A DNA stretch of 18,577 nucleotides from Candidatus Moraniibacteriota bacterium (GTDB lineage: Bacteria; Patescibacteriota; Minisyncoccia; Moranbacterales; GCA-2747515), in assembly GCA_027039165.1 (NCBI GenBank), contig JALWEZ010000011.1, positions 1-18,577 on the forward strand, in the 5' to 3' direction. The position numbers and the translations under genes were made by a program. Under the pieces are notes generated by a model. It was not told the DNA's origin and searched no databases. It saw only the letters and a list, made by a program, of their open reading frames with translations. This document shows, one piece after another, positions 6,586 through 17,610 of the stretch. Within the stretch, counting starts at the first letter, position 1. Each line of letters opens with the position of its first letter.

Positions 6586-7053
6586 ATGCGCAAAAATATA
6601 ACAAAAATACTACTACTAGTGCTTATTTGTACTACGCTCACCCTTTCTGGTTGTTCTTCTAAAGAAGAACAACCTATAGCAAACATACAACCAAAACACT
6701 TTCTAAAACAACATGATGGGTCAGATTCAAAAGTTTTTACAGATTGTAGAAAAAATTCTGATTGCAAATTAGAATCAATAATAAGATATTCTTGTAATCC
6801 GTATGAAGCAATAAATATTAATAATACACAAAAAAATATTGATGACTATGATAAAAAAGAAGACACGCTTGGAATAATATTTGTTGAGTGTATATATAAT
6901 CCCTACAAAGAAAAGGATTATAAAGCAGTTTGTAGTAATAATGTCTGTCGAGCAAAGGTTAAAACTATACCAAAGTTGTTAAACTTCATAACTACTAAAC
7001 ATTCTCTTGCAGATATTGAATATTATTTTAATAGCCTACTTTTAAATTTATGA
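6586..7053 (+). CDS. Cysteine-rich predicted lipoprotein
   Basis: This is a 155-residue secreted lipoprotein of unknown function. The first 22 residues form a signal peptide with a hydrophobic core, ending in lipobox LSGC, so Cys23 would be lipidated. The mature part has six cysteines (54, 60, 70, 102, 116, 121). DCRKNSDC (53-60) and VCSNNVC (115-121) suggest three disulfides. Extracytoplasmic proteins with a Cx5C motif early, an 'IN' segment in the middle and a late CxxxxC motif are common in bacteria, but I cannot name the family. The stop lies 6 bases from the end of the converging amylase gene, and no terminator is evident between them. The last 30 residues, rich in Leu, Ile and Asn, could be a helix. 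Confidence 0.8.
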   Translation: MRKNITKILLLVLICTTLTLSGCSSKEEQPIANIQPKHFLKQHDGSDSKVFTDCRKNSDCKLESIIRYSCNPYEAININNTQKNIDDYDKKEDTLGIIFVECIYNPYKEKDYKAVCSNNVCRAKVKTIPKLLNFITTKHSLADIEYYFNSLLLNL

Positions 7054-7059
7054 ATTTAA

Positions 7060-8568
7060 TCAACTGAGCAGAAGAACTTTTCCGCTTTTTCTTTTTAGTT
7101 TTATATTTAAGCAACCGTCTGTGTCTAAGGTGAAATTTTCTGATTCGTTTTGCAGGTTTTTGAAACTCATACCTTTTTCTTTTATATTGTCTTTTATACG
7201 CTTTGGAATTTTGGAATTTTTAAATATCTCAATAGTTAGTGGCAAATTCATATCACAGAGGCCATTATTTAGCACAACAATTACAGTATTACCCTTAAAC
7301 TCTCTCATATAAGCATATATAAACTTATCTACATAAAGCGTAAACAAATACCCAGTTGTTATAGAAAGGTTTCTTTTTCTTATTTCTATAAGCTCTCTAG
7401 TATAGTCAAAAATTTCTTTTTTGTACTCTGGAAGTTTTTCTGGATAATCATTTTTAAACAACTCCCAAGGCATATCTTTTCTGTTGTCCGGCTCACTATC
7501 ACCCTCTAGAGCAATCTCTGTACCATAGTAAATCTGAGGAATACCTCTAGTTGTAAAGATAAAAAGTAGAGATAATTTAAAAATTTCTTTCGCTAAATCC
7601 TTATCCCACTCACCCACTTCATCAAAAATCTCGCTTATATATCTCTTACCTATATCATGATTATCCAGAAGTGTAACTAGTCTATTTGCATTTGTATAAT
7701 TTCTATCCATATCAAGCACACCAGGAGTCTCATCATCACTAAGTCTAGGTCTAGCTAGAAGCCTAAAGCTATTATTCCTTATAAACACATCTTTGAGAGC
7801 AGAATTTAGTGGAAAATCAAAAAGTGTATCAAAATCATGATCTTTTTGATAACTGGAAATCTTTTCTATATCATACTCCAAATCCTCTCCAATTAGCGTT
7901 ATATCTCTGTGACTTCCCTTTACATAAGATTTGAAAAAATGCCAAAACGCACCCTCTACATGCTTAACTGTATCCATCCTCAAAGCATCAATTCCAGTTT
8001 CTTCTATCCAATCAAGTACATTATTTACTAGATAATCAGAAGCATCTACATTTGCACAATTTATGTCAGGCAAACCACACAGCTTTGATTTAACTATGTC
8101 GGATTTGTTTTCTTCTGAATTAAACCACTCATCTTTTATTTTTTTATCTTTGTAATTAATATATTTATCATTATGATATCCTGTGTGATTTACAACAATA
8201 TCAAGCACAACCTTTATATTATTTTCGTGCAGTATGTCACAGAGATTTTTTAAATATTCTTTACTGTACTCACCTATTTTTTTATTTTTTGAATACAAGT
8301 GTGGGTCAATTTTTTCAAAATCCAAAGCCCAATATCCATGATAACCATCACTCTCCCCCACACTTCCTACACTCAAATACACTGGAGTTATCCAAATAGC
8401 AGTTATACCTAGATATTTCAGATAAGGGATTTTCTTAATTATTCCAGCAAAATCTCCTCCGTGATAGCGTCTTATATCGTCCTTTTTTACATCAAAATTA
8501 TTGTTTTTATCATAATCACAAAATCTATCAGTAAGCAAAAAATATATTATATCCTGTTGTGTAATCAT
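7060..8568 (-). CDS. Alpha-amylase family (GH13) glycoside hydrolase, cytoplasmic
   Basis: This is a 502-residue GH13 enzyme acting on alpha-1,4-glucans or maltodextrins. All four conserved regions are present. Region I is DIVVNH (123-128). Region II is RMDTVKH (197-203) with nucleophile Asp199. Region III is GED with acid/base Glu228. Region IV is NHD (303-305) with the transition-state Asp305. The N terminus begins directly with the barrel (IIYFLLTDRF) and no signal peptide, so the enzyme stays in the cytoplasm. A role in stored glucan or imported oligosaccharide use is an inference. The residues after about 410 form the beta-sandwich C domain (VIVVLNNG). The gene is 19 bases downstream of the membrane protein gene at 8588-9274 and likely shares its promoter. 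The exact specificity (alpha-amylase or cyclomaltodextrinase-like) cannot be decided. Confidence 0.92.
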   Translation of the reverse strand: MITQQDIIYFLLTDRFCDYDKNNNFDVKKDDIRRYHGGDFAGIIKKIPYLKYLGITAIWITPVYLSVGSVGESDGYHGYWALDFEKIDPHLYSKNKKIGEYSKEYLKNLCDILHENNIKVVLDIVVNHTGYHNDKYINYKDKKIKDEWFNSEENKSDIVKSKLCGLPDINCANVDASDYLVNNVLDWIEETGIDALRMDTVKHVEGAFWHFFKSYVKGSHRDITLIGEDLEYDIEKISSYQKDHDFDTLFDFPLNSALKDVFIRNNSFRLLARPRLSDDETPGVLDMDRNYTNANRLVTLLDNHDIGKRYISEIFDEVGEWDKDLAKEIFKLSLLFIFTTRGIPQIYYGTEIALEGDSEPDNRKDMPWELFKNDYPEKLPEYKKEIFDYTRELIEIRKRNLSITTGYLFTLYVDKFIYAYMREFKGNTVIVVLNNGLCDMNLPLTIEIFKNSKIPKRIKDNIKEKGMSFKNLQNESENFTLDTDGCLNIKLKRKSGKVLLLS

Positions 8569-8587
8569 TTTTATGTTTGTTTACAAT

Positions 8588-9274
8588 CTATAAGTGAAGA
8601 ACTCTTTCTACTGTATCTACTATTGTTTCTTCTTGTTTCTCTTCTGGGATAAAATTCATAAGCGCTTCTCTTACATCAACTGGGTCTAATTGATGAAGAG
8701 GGATATGCACATAAGGAGCAAGTGTTCCATTTACTCTCAAACTTATTATTCTAGTATGAGGTGGTTCATAAAAAATCCAAAACGAATGAATATCATCATA
8801 TCTATATATTCTATCCCCGACAATTATTCCCTCATAAGTTATAGCAAAATCTGTAACTCTAGGAGGGGTCTGTAAATAAGAATAACCTACAAAACTAACA
8901 AGAACAAATATTATAACCATAAGTGGATTATTTGCATATATTGCATAAATTATAAGTAAAATCAATATACTAGCCACACCTGCATACCATCTATTACTCT
9001 TTTTGTATACTTCATATTCAGGCCCTCTCCAGCTTACAACTATATCTTCAGTGTGATCTTCTAAGTATTCACTGTTATTTGTTTCGTATTCAAATTTTTG
9101 CTCTCCATATCTATCAATAGTTATTTTATCTCTCTTATTTATTTTATTTTCTAAAGACTTATTTAAATTTCTTTTTCTAGGAGCACGCACAAAATCCTCT
9201 ATTTTCTTCTCACTTTTGAATTTTCTTTTACTTGCCAATTTATTGACTGGTGTGTTATTATTTTTAGATATCAT
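8588..9274 (-). CDS. Two-helix membrane protein, DUF5673-like
   Basis: This is a 228-residue protein of unknown function. Residues 1-75 are basic/acidic and look disordered. A conserved-looking segment VSWRGPEYEVYKKSNRWY (80-97) leads into two adjacent hydrophobic helices (about 98-113 and 116-134) with a short turn. A soluble beta-rich domain then begins PPRVTDFAITYEGIIVGDR, continues through DDIHSFWIFYEPP, and ends DPVDVREALMNFIPEE. This layout (WRxPEYE, helix pair, PH-like beta domain, 'DPxDVR...IPEE') matches a family I know from Patescibacteria proteins and associate with DUF5673; the accession is from memory. The gene is first in an operon with the amylase. A functional link between them is not implied by the domains. 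Confidence 0.8.
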   Translation of the reverse strand: MISKNNNTPVNKLASKRKFKSEKKIEDFVRAPRKRNLNKSLENKINKRDKITIDRYGEQKFEYETNNSEYLEDHTEDIVVSWRGPEYEVYKKSNRWYAGVASILILLIIYAIYANNPLMVIIFVLVSFVGYSYLQTPPRVTDFAITYEGIIVGDRIYRYDDIHSFWIFYEPPHTRIISLRVNGTLAPYVHIPLHQLDPVDVREALMNFIPEEKQEETIVDTVERVLHL

Positions 9275-9304
9275 AGTAATATTATTTTGATATTTATTAT
9301 TTTA

Positions 9305-9313
9305 AGTATAGCA
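9305..9313 (-). promoter_or_regulatory. Extended -10 promoter of the membrane protein-amylase operon
   Basis: TGCTATACT on the minus strand (9313-9305) lies 30 bases before the ATG at 9274. It is divergent from the tRNA-Ser promoter, and the two share the same 60-base region. Confidence 0.55.
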
Positions 9314-9317
9314 CATA

Positions 9318-9346
9318 TTTACAATATTTTCTCTATGTGATAGAAT
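9318..9346 (+). promoter_or_regulatory. tRNA-Ser promoter
   Basis: TTTACA (9318-9323) and TAGAAT (9341-9346) are separated by 17 bases, with TGA before the -10. The predicted start, near 9353, is about 11 bases before the mature tRNA. Confidence 0.65.
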
Positions 9347-9363
9347 ATAAAAAGTTAGATGTT

Positions 9364-9450
9364 GGAAGCGTGGCTGAGTGGTCGAAGGCGCCGGTCTTGA
9401 AAACCGTAGTCCATTAACGTGGACCGAGGGTTCGAATCCCTCCGCTTCCT
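9364..9450 (+). tRNA. tRNA-Ser (anticodon UGA)
   Basis: Acceptor arms GGAAGCG (9364-9370) and CGCTTCC (9443-9449) pair perfectly. The anticodon loop CTTGAAA (9396-9402) carries TGA at 9398-9400, reading UCN serine codons. A long variable arm (GTCCA / TGGAC, loop of about six bases) identifies a class II tRNA. The T arm is GAGGG-TTCGAAT-CCCTC. The base at the discriminator position is T (9450) rather than the G usual in bacterial tRNA-Ser, and CCA is not encoded, so it must be added after transcription. The 27:43 pair (C/T) is unpaired. The gene is followed by the MBL-fold gene 26 bases later with no terminator between, so the two may be co-transcribed. Confidence 0.95.
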
Positions 9451-9476
9451 CAAAAAATATAAATGTCAAAAAACTT

Positions 9477-10073
9477 ATGATAAAAGTAAAGGTTTTGGTT
9501 GAGGGATACGCTAGAGAAATTAAAAACGGTTGGAAAGCTAGCTCAACGGTTTGTTTAATTTTAAGTAATGATAAAAAAATCATAACGGATCCTGGATGTA
9601 ATAGAGAAGCTTTGCTAAATTCATTAGCTAGAGAAAATTTAAATACTGATGAAATTGATTATGTTTTTCTCTCTCATCGTCATCCAGATCATACTTTACT
9701 TGCCGGTTTATTCAAAAATGCAAAGCATGTGACTTATGATAGTAATTTTTTATATGATGGTGATATTATATCTGAATACAACAAGAATGTATTAGGTAAC
9801 GACATTGAAATATTAAACACTCCTGGCCATGTATCAGAACACATTTCTTTAATAATACAGACTACTAATAGCAAAATAGCAATAGCAGGGGATGTATTTT
9901 GGTGGGTTGATGATGAAAAACAAATTTTAGATATTCATAAAAAAGATCAATCAAAAGCAATAGATATGAATATGAAAGATTTAATAAATAGCAGAAAAAA
10001 ACTTTTAGAAATCGCAGATTATATCATTCCTGGACATGGAAAAATGTTTAAAAGTATTTCTAACACTAACTAA
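9477..10073 (+). CDS. Metallo-beta-lactamase-fold hydrolase
   Basis: This is a 198-residue MBL-fold metal-dependent hydrolase, cytoplasmic by the absence of a signal. The zinc ligands are in the usual order: HRHPDH (67-72), TPGH (His118), GDV (Asp139) and PGHG (His187). The small size and the early DPG (38-40) resemble the glyoxalase-II/MBLAC1-like short members; the substrate is unknown. I place the start at the ATG at 9477. The open frame extends upstream to 9378, but that part lies inside the tRNA gene. A five-codon frame (ATG 9463) overlaps the start; there is no Shine-Dalgarno. The gene follows tRNA-Ser on the same strand and converges on the Nudix gene, ending 17 bases from it. Confidence 0.88.
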   Translation: MIKVKVLVEGYAREIKNGWKASSTVCLILSNDKKIITDPGCNREALLNSLARENLNTDEIDYVFLSHRHPDHTLLAGLFKNAKHVTYDSNFLYDGDIISEYNKNVLGNDIEILNTPGHVSEHISLIIQTTNSKIAIAGDVFWWVDDEKQILDIHKKDQSKAIDMNMKDLINSRKKLLEIADYIIPGHGKMFKSISNTN

Positions 10074-10090
10074 AAATAATATCAAATACA

Positions 10091-10567
10091 CTACATTTCT
10101 GAGGCTAGTTGTATGATTTCTAATTTTTTTGAATTTTCATGAAAAAATGAATTATTTAACTTATCAAGCGAAATCCACTCAACACTTTCAACATATTTTT
10201 GCTCATATTTATCCAAATTATTGAGATTTGGTGTGCCCGTGATTCCACTTAATAAATAATAAATCCTTATAGAATGAGTAAATCCATGTGATCTTGTTCT
10301 AAAAAAATTTTCTCTACAATCTATTATTTTTTTACTTTCAAATTCCAGTCCCACTTCTTCAAATATTTCTCTTTTTAGCGCAATATCCATAGTTTCTCCT
10401 TTTTCTATTCCACCACCTGGTATGTCATAAATCCCATCAGTGTATTTTATAAGTAAAACTTTATTTTCTTTTAAAATAACTCCATAAACAGAAGGTCTGA
10501 AACTTAACACGTCCTTATTAACACGTATTTTCTTTCCTTTTTTGTTGTCATAAATTACATGTGTCAT
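10091..10567 (-). CDS. Nudix hydrolase
   Basis: This is a 158-residue single-domain Nudix hydrolase. The box is complete: Gly52, Glu58, Arg66-Glu67, Glu70-Glu71, Gly73 (GGGIEKGETMDIALK then REIFEEVGL). The preceding IYDIPGGG and the basic N terminus are typical of MutT-like members. It lacks the zinc ribbon of the protein at 4230-4778 and shares little with it outside the box, so it is a separate subfamily. The substrate cannot be predicted. The gene has its own extended -10 promoter and converges on the MBL-fold gene with no clear terminator. Confidence 0.9.
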   Translation of the reverse strand: MTHVIYDNKKGKKIRVNKDVLSFRPSVYGVILKENKVLLIKYTDGIYDIPGGGIEKGETMDIALKREIFEEVGLEFESKKIIDCRENFFRTRSHGFTHSIRIYYLLSGITGTPNLNNLDKYEQKYVESVEWISLDKLNNSFFHENSKKLEIIQLASEM

Positions 10568-10596
10568 AAATTTATTTTAGCCTTAATTTTAATATA

Positions 10597-10605
10597 ATTA
10601 TAACA
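10597..10605 (-). promoter_or_regulatory. Extended -10 promoter of the Nudix gene at 10091-10567
   Basis: TGTTATAAT on the minus strand (10605-10597) lies 29 bases before the ATG at 10567, giving a predicted leader of about 22 nt. Confidence 0.6.
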
Positions 10606-10642
10606 TAGTATTCTTTATTTATTTTTATTTGTGTAACAAAAA

Positions 10643-10664
10643 ACCAACACAATTTTGTGTTGGT
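10643..10664 (-). terminator. Rho-independent terminator of the 202-aa membrane/coiled-coil gene
   Basis: A perfect 10-bp stem (ACCAACACAA / TTGTGTTGGT; arms 10643-10652 and 10655-10664) encloses a 2-base loop. On the minus strand it is followed by TTTTT and lies just after the TAA at 10671-10673. Confidence 0.85.
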
Positions 10665-10670
10665 AAGATT

Positions 10671-11279
10671 TCATTTAAGTAACTTTTTATCCGCATTATT
10701 TGTGGATATTAATAATTTTAAAAGACTCAATTTTTCTGGAGTGCTCATATTAGCATTCTTCATTAAAGATTGAATATCTACCAATTTTTTACTCTCCACT
10801 AATTTTTCTTTTAATAGAATTTTAAACAATTCCATTTTTGCATTTAATTTTTCTTTTTCAAGATCGATTCTAACTTTCTCAAGCATTGCCTCAATTTTTA
10901 TTCTTTCAGTTTCTGCTTTGATTTTAGCCAATTCAATCTCTTCATTATTAGAAGATAATTCTGTACTATTTTGATTATTACAACCTATTTTTTGAGTTAA
11001 GTTCTCAAATTCTTTAGGTTTAATATTTCTACCTTTTATCTTTGTGCTCATAGACATATCTTGTCTAAACTCAAAATTAGTATCATCATTACGAACACTT
11101 TTAAAAGGTATCATTAACAAGAATACAATGCTAATAAAAACAAAAAATATCTGAACTACTTGTTGAAGTTCGCTATATTCTCCAGAGCCCCAAAAAAAAG
11201 CATACTGTCCAAGAATAAGATAAACTGCTCCAAGTATCCAAACAATAAAACCAACTAACTCGTCTTTGAAATTTCTCAA
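10671..11279 (-). CDS. Hypothetical membrane protein with C-terminal coiled coil (relative of 157-801)
   Basis: This is a 202-residue protein of unknown function starting at TTG (11279-11277), supported by an AAGGAG Shine-Dalgarno five bases upstream. Two hydrophobic helices lie at about 8-30 and 41-59. A polar linker follows. A long charged helix starts at about residue 113 (EEIELAKIKAETERIKIEAM) and is strongly coiled-coil-like. The tail contains LSLLKLLIST, comparable to LAKLKQIIS in the 214-aa protein. The shared plan, TTG start, ribosome site, leader element and private terminator suggest that the two are diverged paralogs, although the amino acid identity is low. No catalytic motif is visible. 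The gene lies after alkD on the same strand but has its own promoter, so it is probably a separate unit. Confidence 0.75.
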   Translation of the reverse strand: MRNFKDELVGFIVWILGAVYLILGQYAFFWGSGEYSELQQVVQIFFVFISIVFLLMIPFKSVRNDDTNFEFRQDMSMSTKIKGRNIKPKEFENLTQKIGCNNQNSTELSSNNEEIELAKIKAETERIKIEAMLEKVRIDLEKEKLNAKMELFKILLKEKLVESKKLVDIQSLMKNANMSTPEKLSLLKLLISTNNADKKLLK

Positions 11280-11303
11280 AATTTCTCCTTAAATTAAAAT
11301 AAT

Positions 11304-11331
11304 ATAAGATTTTTTAAAAGAACAATCTTAT
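11304..11331 (-). repeat. Second leader hairpin of the 202-aa gene
   Basis: Arms ATAAGATT (11304-11311) and AATCTTAT (11324-11331) form an 8-bp stem directly next to the first leader stem-loop. The following minus-strand bases are A/T-rich but lack a clean T run, so termination is unlikely. It ends about 15 bases before the Shine-Dalgarno. Confidence 0.45.
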
Positions 11332-11335
11332 AAAT

Positions 11336-11362
11336 GTAACTATTTAAATTTTATTTAGTTAC
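11336..11362 (-). ncRNA. 5'-terminal leader stem-loop, copy B
   Basis: The core arms GTAACT (11336-11341) and AGTTAC (11357-11362) match copy A at 858-885 in position, size and loop composition. The G-C pair of copy A is replaced by A-T here. The full stem is 11 bp (11332-11342 with 11356-11366). The predicted transcription start is at about 11363, so the RNA would again begin with the stem. A protein-binding inverted repeat at +1 is the alternative. Confidence 0.55.
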
Positions 11363-11369
11363 ATTTTAT

Positions 11370-11398
11370 ATTATAATATAAAATAGAAATTTTGTTAA
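11370..11398 (-). promoter_or_regulatory. Promoter of the 202-aa membrane/coiled-coil gene
   Basis: On the minus strand TTAACA (11398-11393) and TATAAT (11375-11370) are separated by 17 bases. The predicted start, near 11363, gives an 84-nt leader, the same length as for the 214-aa gene. Confidence 0.65.
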
Positions 11399-11461
11399 AT
11401 TTTCATACGAAATCATAGCAAGCTTCTAGAAGTCTATCTAAAAATTTATCTGAAACTTATA

Positions 11462-12184
11462 CTAAACATCTCCTTTTAAAAATTTTTTACGTTTTTTTTC
11501 TTCCATTTTTTCTATAGCGTACCTAAGCGTGGTTCTAGGAATTTGAGAATAATTTTTCTTTATAAAATCCTCAACAACTTTTTCGTCTTTTTTGTAAATT
11601 TCTCTAAGCATCCAACCAACAGCTTTGTGCATTAAATCTTCTTTATCATCTAAAAGTATTTTTGAAAGTCTAAGAGTTGTGTCAAATTTTCCAGCTCTTA
11701 TCATAATCCAAGTTGCTATAATTGAAACTCTCCTCTCCCATAAAACATCTGATTTTACCAATTTATCCAAAAAATTTTCTTCTATTAAACCAGTAAGAAT
11801 TGCTTGTCCTAATATATAATGAGCTGACAAATCAACTAAATCCCAATTATTTACATACTTTAAGTTACTCAAATAAATATCTAAAATTTCTTTTTGGAGA
11901 TTTAAGTCATTTTTCTTTATTGCAAGCTTATTTCTCTCTACTAAAATCAAAATAGCACACAATCTCATCTCATGAAATTTTGATTTAATGATTTTTTCTA
12001 ATTCAAACAAACTTAAATCTAAATATTTTTTTGCAACGAGCCTAATATCTGGAACTCTCACACCCATAAATACATCTCCCTCTCCATATTCACCTTTTCC
12101 AGTCTTAAAAAACCTCTCATTAACTTCTTTTCTTTCTTTTGAACTAAACTTAATTAGTTCTTTTTCTATAATATTTTTATCCAT
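11462..12184 (-). CDS. AlkD-like DNA alkylation repair protein
   Basis: This is a 240-residue all-helical HEAT-like repeat protein of the AlkD DNA glycosylase family, which removes N3- and N7-alkylated purines. Residues corresponding to those used by Bacillus cereus AlkD can be placed. VNNWDLVDLSA (111-121) gives Trp114 and Asp118, at the same four-residue spacing as the catalytic pair Trp109/Asp113. WERR (149-152) supplies the DNA-contacting Arg, and HKAVGWMLREIYKKD (186-200) supplies Trp191. The C terminus has IPRTTLRYAIEKM, also typical. All key positions are intact, so activity is likely. The start codon is 8 bases after the ligA stop, so it is the last gene of the pilin-ligA operon. No clear terminator follows it. 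Confidence 0.9.
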   Translation of the reverse strand: MDKNIIEKELIKFSSKERKEVNERFFKTGKGEYGEGDVFMGVRVPDIRLVAKKYLDLSLFELEKIIKSKFHEMRLCAILILVERNKLAIKKNDLNLQKEILDIYLSNLKYVNNWDLVDLSAHYILGQAILTGLIEENFLDKLVKSDVLWERRVSIIATWIMIRAGKFDTTLRLSKILLDDKEDLMHKAVGWMLREIYKKDEKVVEDFIKKNYSQIPRTTLRYAIEKMEEKKRKKFLKGDV

Positions 12185-12192
12185 ATACCAAA

Positions 12193-15796
<3,604 letters not shown>

Positions 15797-15823
15797 AATA
15801 TAATGTGTAATAAGATTTAATCA

Positions 15824-16438
15824 CTAAAATGATATTTCTCCTGGATAATTCAAAGACGAAACCGAGGTTTGTGCCCATATTAAACCGGTAGATGTAGTCT
15901 TATCTTCAATAGCTGCTGAAAAAGTAGCTCGCCCCACAGTAGGAGGAATTGGAGGAGTCGCACTTTCATCTCCACGAGATGTATAAGTATAATCAAATTT
16001 TAAATTTTTCACATTTCCAGTAGTAAGTTTTATAGCACTTACTCCAGTGTAAGCCGCTTTTTTGCCACATTTATCCCCCTCTTTTGTTCCACCAGGCACT
16101 GTTGGTGGCACATCAGCTAATTTTACTGTTTTATACCACAAAGCTTCATCCTTTAGATAAAAATATGTACAAGTTTGAGCTTTGCTATAGGTAAATATAT
16201 TTTCATCATCACCTTCCCCTTCTATAATATTACTTACTCTAAGAGTTTTTGCCATGTAATTAAAAGCAAATTGAACACTTTCTAAATTTCTCTGCACAAT
16301 TCTTGAGTATCTGTTAGTTTTTATATAACTAGAGAAAGTAACTACTATAGCAGTCATAATTATACTAAAGATTGCAACTGATATAATCATCTCTATGAGA
16401 GTAAAGCCTTTCTTTGTTTTTTTCGTAATATTTTTCAT
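15824..16438 (-). CDS. PilW/PulJ-like minor pilin
   Basis: This 204-residue prepilin has a class III signal, KTKKG | FTLIEMIISVAIF. Cleavage is expected after Gly11, with the conserved Glu five residues into the mature protein (Glu16). The hydrophobic helix runs on to about residue 34. Then VQRNLESVQFAFNYMAKTLR matches the PilW/PulJ (GspJ) pattern after the helix. The beta-rich C-terminal part contains a few cysteines (CTYFY, DKCGKK) that could form a disulfide. It is separated by only 5 bases from the FimT-like gene upstream. The assignment to PilW or PulJ is by pattern, and the exact subunit name is uncertain. Confidence 0.85.
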   Translation of the reverse strand: MKNITKKTKKGFTLIEMIISVAIFSIIMTAIVVTFSSYIKTNRYSRIVQRNLESVQFAFNYMAKTLRVSNIIEGEGDDENIFTYSKAQTCTYFYLKDEALWYKTVKLADVPPTVPGGTKEGDKCGKKAAYTGVSAIKLTTGNVKNLKFDYTYTSRGDESATPPIPPTVGRATFSAAIEDKTTSTGLIWAQTSVSSLNYPGEISF

Positions 16439-16443
16439 ATATT

Positions 16444-17010
16444 TTAGTTATCACACGGATCAGAAGTTATACCTAACTCATCAATTCTACCAGATGGTGA
16501 GATACAAATCACATAATCTAATCCACCACCATTACTAATAGTCATTCTAATGCTTTTTTTAATTGATTCTCCACTATCATATACTCCATGATCTGCCACA
16601 ATATTACCAAATGGCACTTTAAAACCTATACTTGATACTACATTCCCATCATAAACAGAGCTAATATTTACACCTTTTGGAAGATTTCCAGCATTAATAA
16701 CTTCTACAAACGGAGAAACGCAATTAGCTTCTTTAGCTGGATCATAAAACTCTCCTTCCATAGTGTATGAATTAGCTAATAGCTTAAATTCAAAAAAACA
16801 AGATCTTTTATCAAGAAATTGCTTTCCAGAAAGTGCATTATTTTGTGCAGTTCTTATTATAGAAACAACTTCTCTAGCAGTAGTCTCTAATTTTAATTTA
16901 TCATTACCCTTGGAATCAATAGTTAATATTATAGCAGTCATTATAGTAATAATTGCTATAACTATCATAAGTTCTATAAGAGTAAATCCTTTTTTATTTT
17001 TTTGTTTCAT
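16444..17010 (-). CDS. FimT/GspH-like minor pilin
   Basis: This 188-residue prepilin has the signal MKQKNKKG | FTLIELMIVIAI, with Glu13 at mature position 5. The segment LETTAREVVSIIRTAQNNAL (55-74) is characteristic of FimT/GspH-type minor pilins, which help initiate pilus assembly; some FimT proteins bind DNA during natural transformation. The C-terminal half is a beta-rich domain with Cys65-type side chains absent but a late C..C pair (YVICISPSG ... SDPCDN). The ATG at 17010 lies 21 bases after the stop of the PilV-like gene. Confidence 0.85.
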   Translation of the reverse strand: MKQKNKKGFTLIELMIVIAIITIMTAIILTIDSKGNDKLKLETTAREVVSIIRTAQNNALSGKQFLDKRSCFFEFKLLANSYTMEGEFYDPAKEANCVSPFVEVINAGNLPKGVNISSVYDGNVVSSIGFKVPFGNIVADHGVYDSGESIKKSIRMTISNGGGLDYVICISPSGRIDELGITSDPCDN

Positions 17011-17031
17011 AAATATATTGAGAAATTATTT

Positions 17032-17604
17032 CTAATCTTTTGAAATCCAACTAGTAAGCTCCGTCTCAGAAAAAACGCATTTATTAGAAACAGAACAATC
17101 ACTGATATTGTTTGGAACAGAAGTATTGCCCCAAGTAACTATACTATAAACCTTATAAGAATTTACAGGAGTCCCTGAACCATTCAAAATAATCCTTCTC
17201 TTAAAATTAGAACTTGAATCACTTGAAATTTTATAAAAACCATTTACGTCTACTTTTAGATTTAATTCAGAATCACAAACAAGTCCATTACTATAATAAG
17301 TCAAATAGTCTACATTTCCTATGCAAGAACTAAACCCTTTAAATACATCTGTAAGCGGTGACACATCTTGTTTTTTGTCTAAATATCTGCGTCCTGCGTT
17401 ATTGTCCCTTGCGTTTCTCACAAGTTCAATTCCTTCTTGAGCAAGCTGTGAGGCAACTACCACACTGCGACTATTTGCAGTATGTATTATATTTTTTGAA
17501 GCAAGTTCTACTATGGATACAATACCCACAATAAGTACAAATGATGCAAGTAAAGTTTCTCCTACAGAAAAACCTTTTTTCTTTGAATAAATTATTTTTT
17601 TAAT
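17032..17604 (-). CDS. PilV-like minor pilin with apparent ATT start codon
   Basis: The longest frame from a usual start codon (GTG at 17529) lacks the prepilin signal. Reading further upstream restores it: KKIIYSKKKG | FSVGETLLASFVLIVGIVS, with Glu at mature position 5, as required for a pilin. No ATG, GTG or TTG lies between this segment and the in-frame TGA at 17619-17617. The best start is ATT at 17604-17602, which falls 6 bases after an extended -10 (TGATATAAT). This is the same spacing as for the leuA leader peptide, so the transcript would be leaderless. The resulting protein has 190 residues. The mature part has QLAQEGIELVRNARDNN, the typical PilV/GspI post-helix pattern, and four cysteines. 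ATA at 17595-17593 is a less likely start. A promoter in front of it makes it the first gene of the pilin operon. Confidence 0.8.
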   Translation of the reverse strand: MKKIIYSKKKGFSVGETLLASFVLIVGIVSIVELASKNIIHTANSRSVVVASQLAQEGIELVRNARDNNAGRRYLDKKQDVSPLTDVFKGFSSCIGNVDYLTYYSNGLVCDSELNLKVDVNGFYKISSDSSSNFKRRIILNGSGTPVNSYKVYSIVTWGNTSVPNNISDCSVSNKCVFSETELTSWISKD

Positions 17605-17610
17605 ATTTAT

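Noticed and set aside
9378..9476. Upstream extension of the MBL-fold gene
   Set aside because: This part of the open frame lies within the tRNA-Ser gene. The MBL domain begins after the ATG at 9477.
9302..9583. Minus-strand open frame across tRNA-Ser
   Set aside because: It overlaps the tRNA and its promoter and encodes no recognisable protein.
11423..11432. CTTCTAGAAG palindrome after alkD as a terminator
   Set aside because: It has no loop and no T run on the minus strand, so it is not a convincing terminator.
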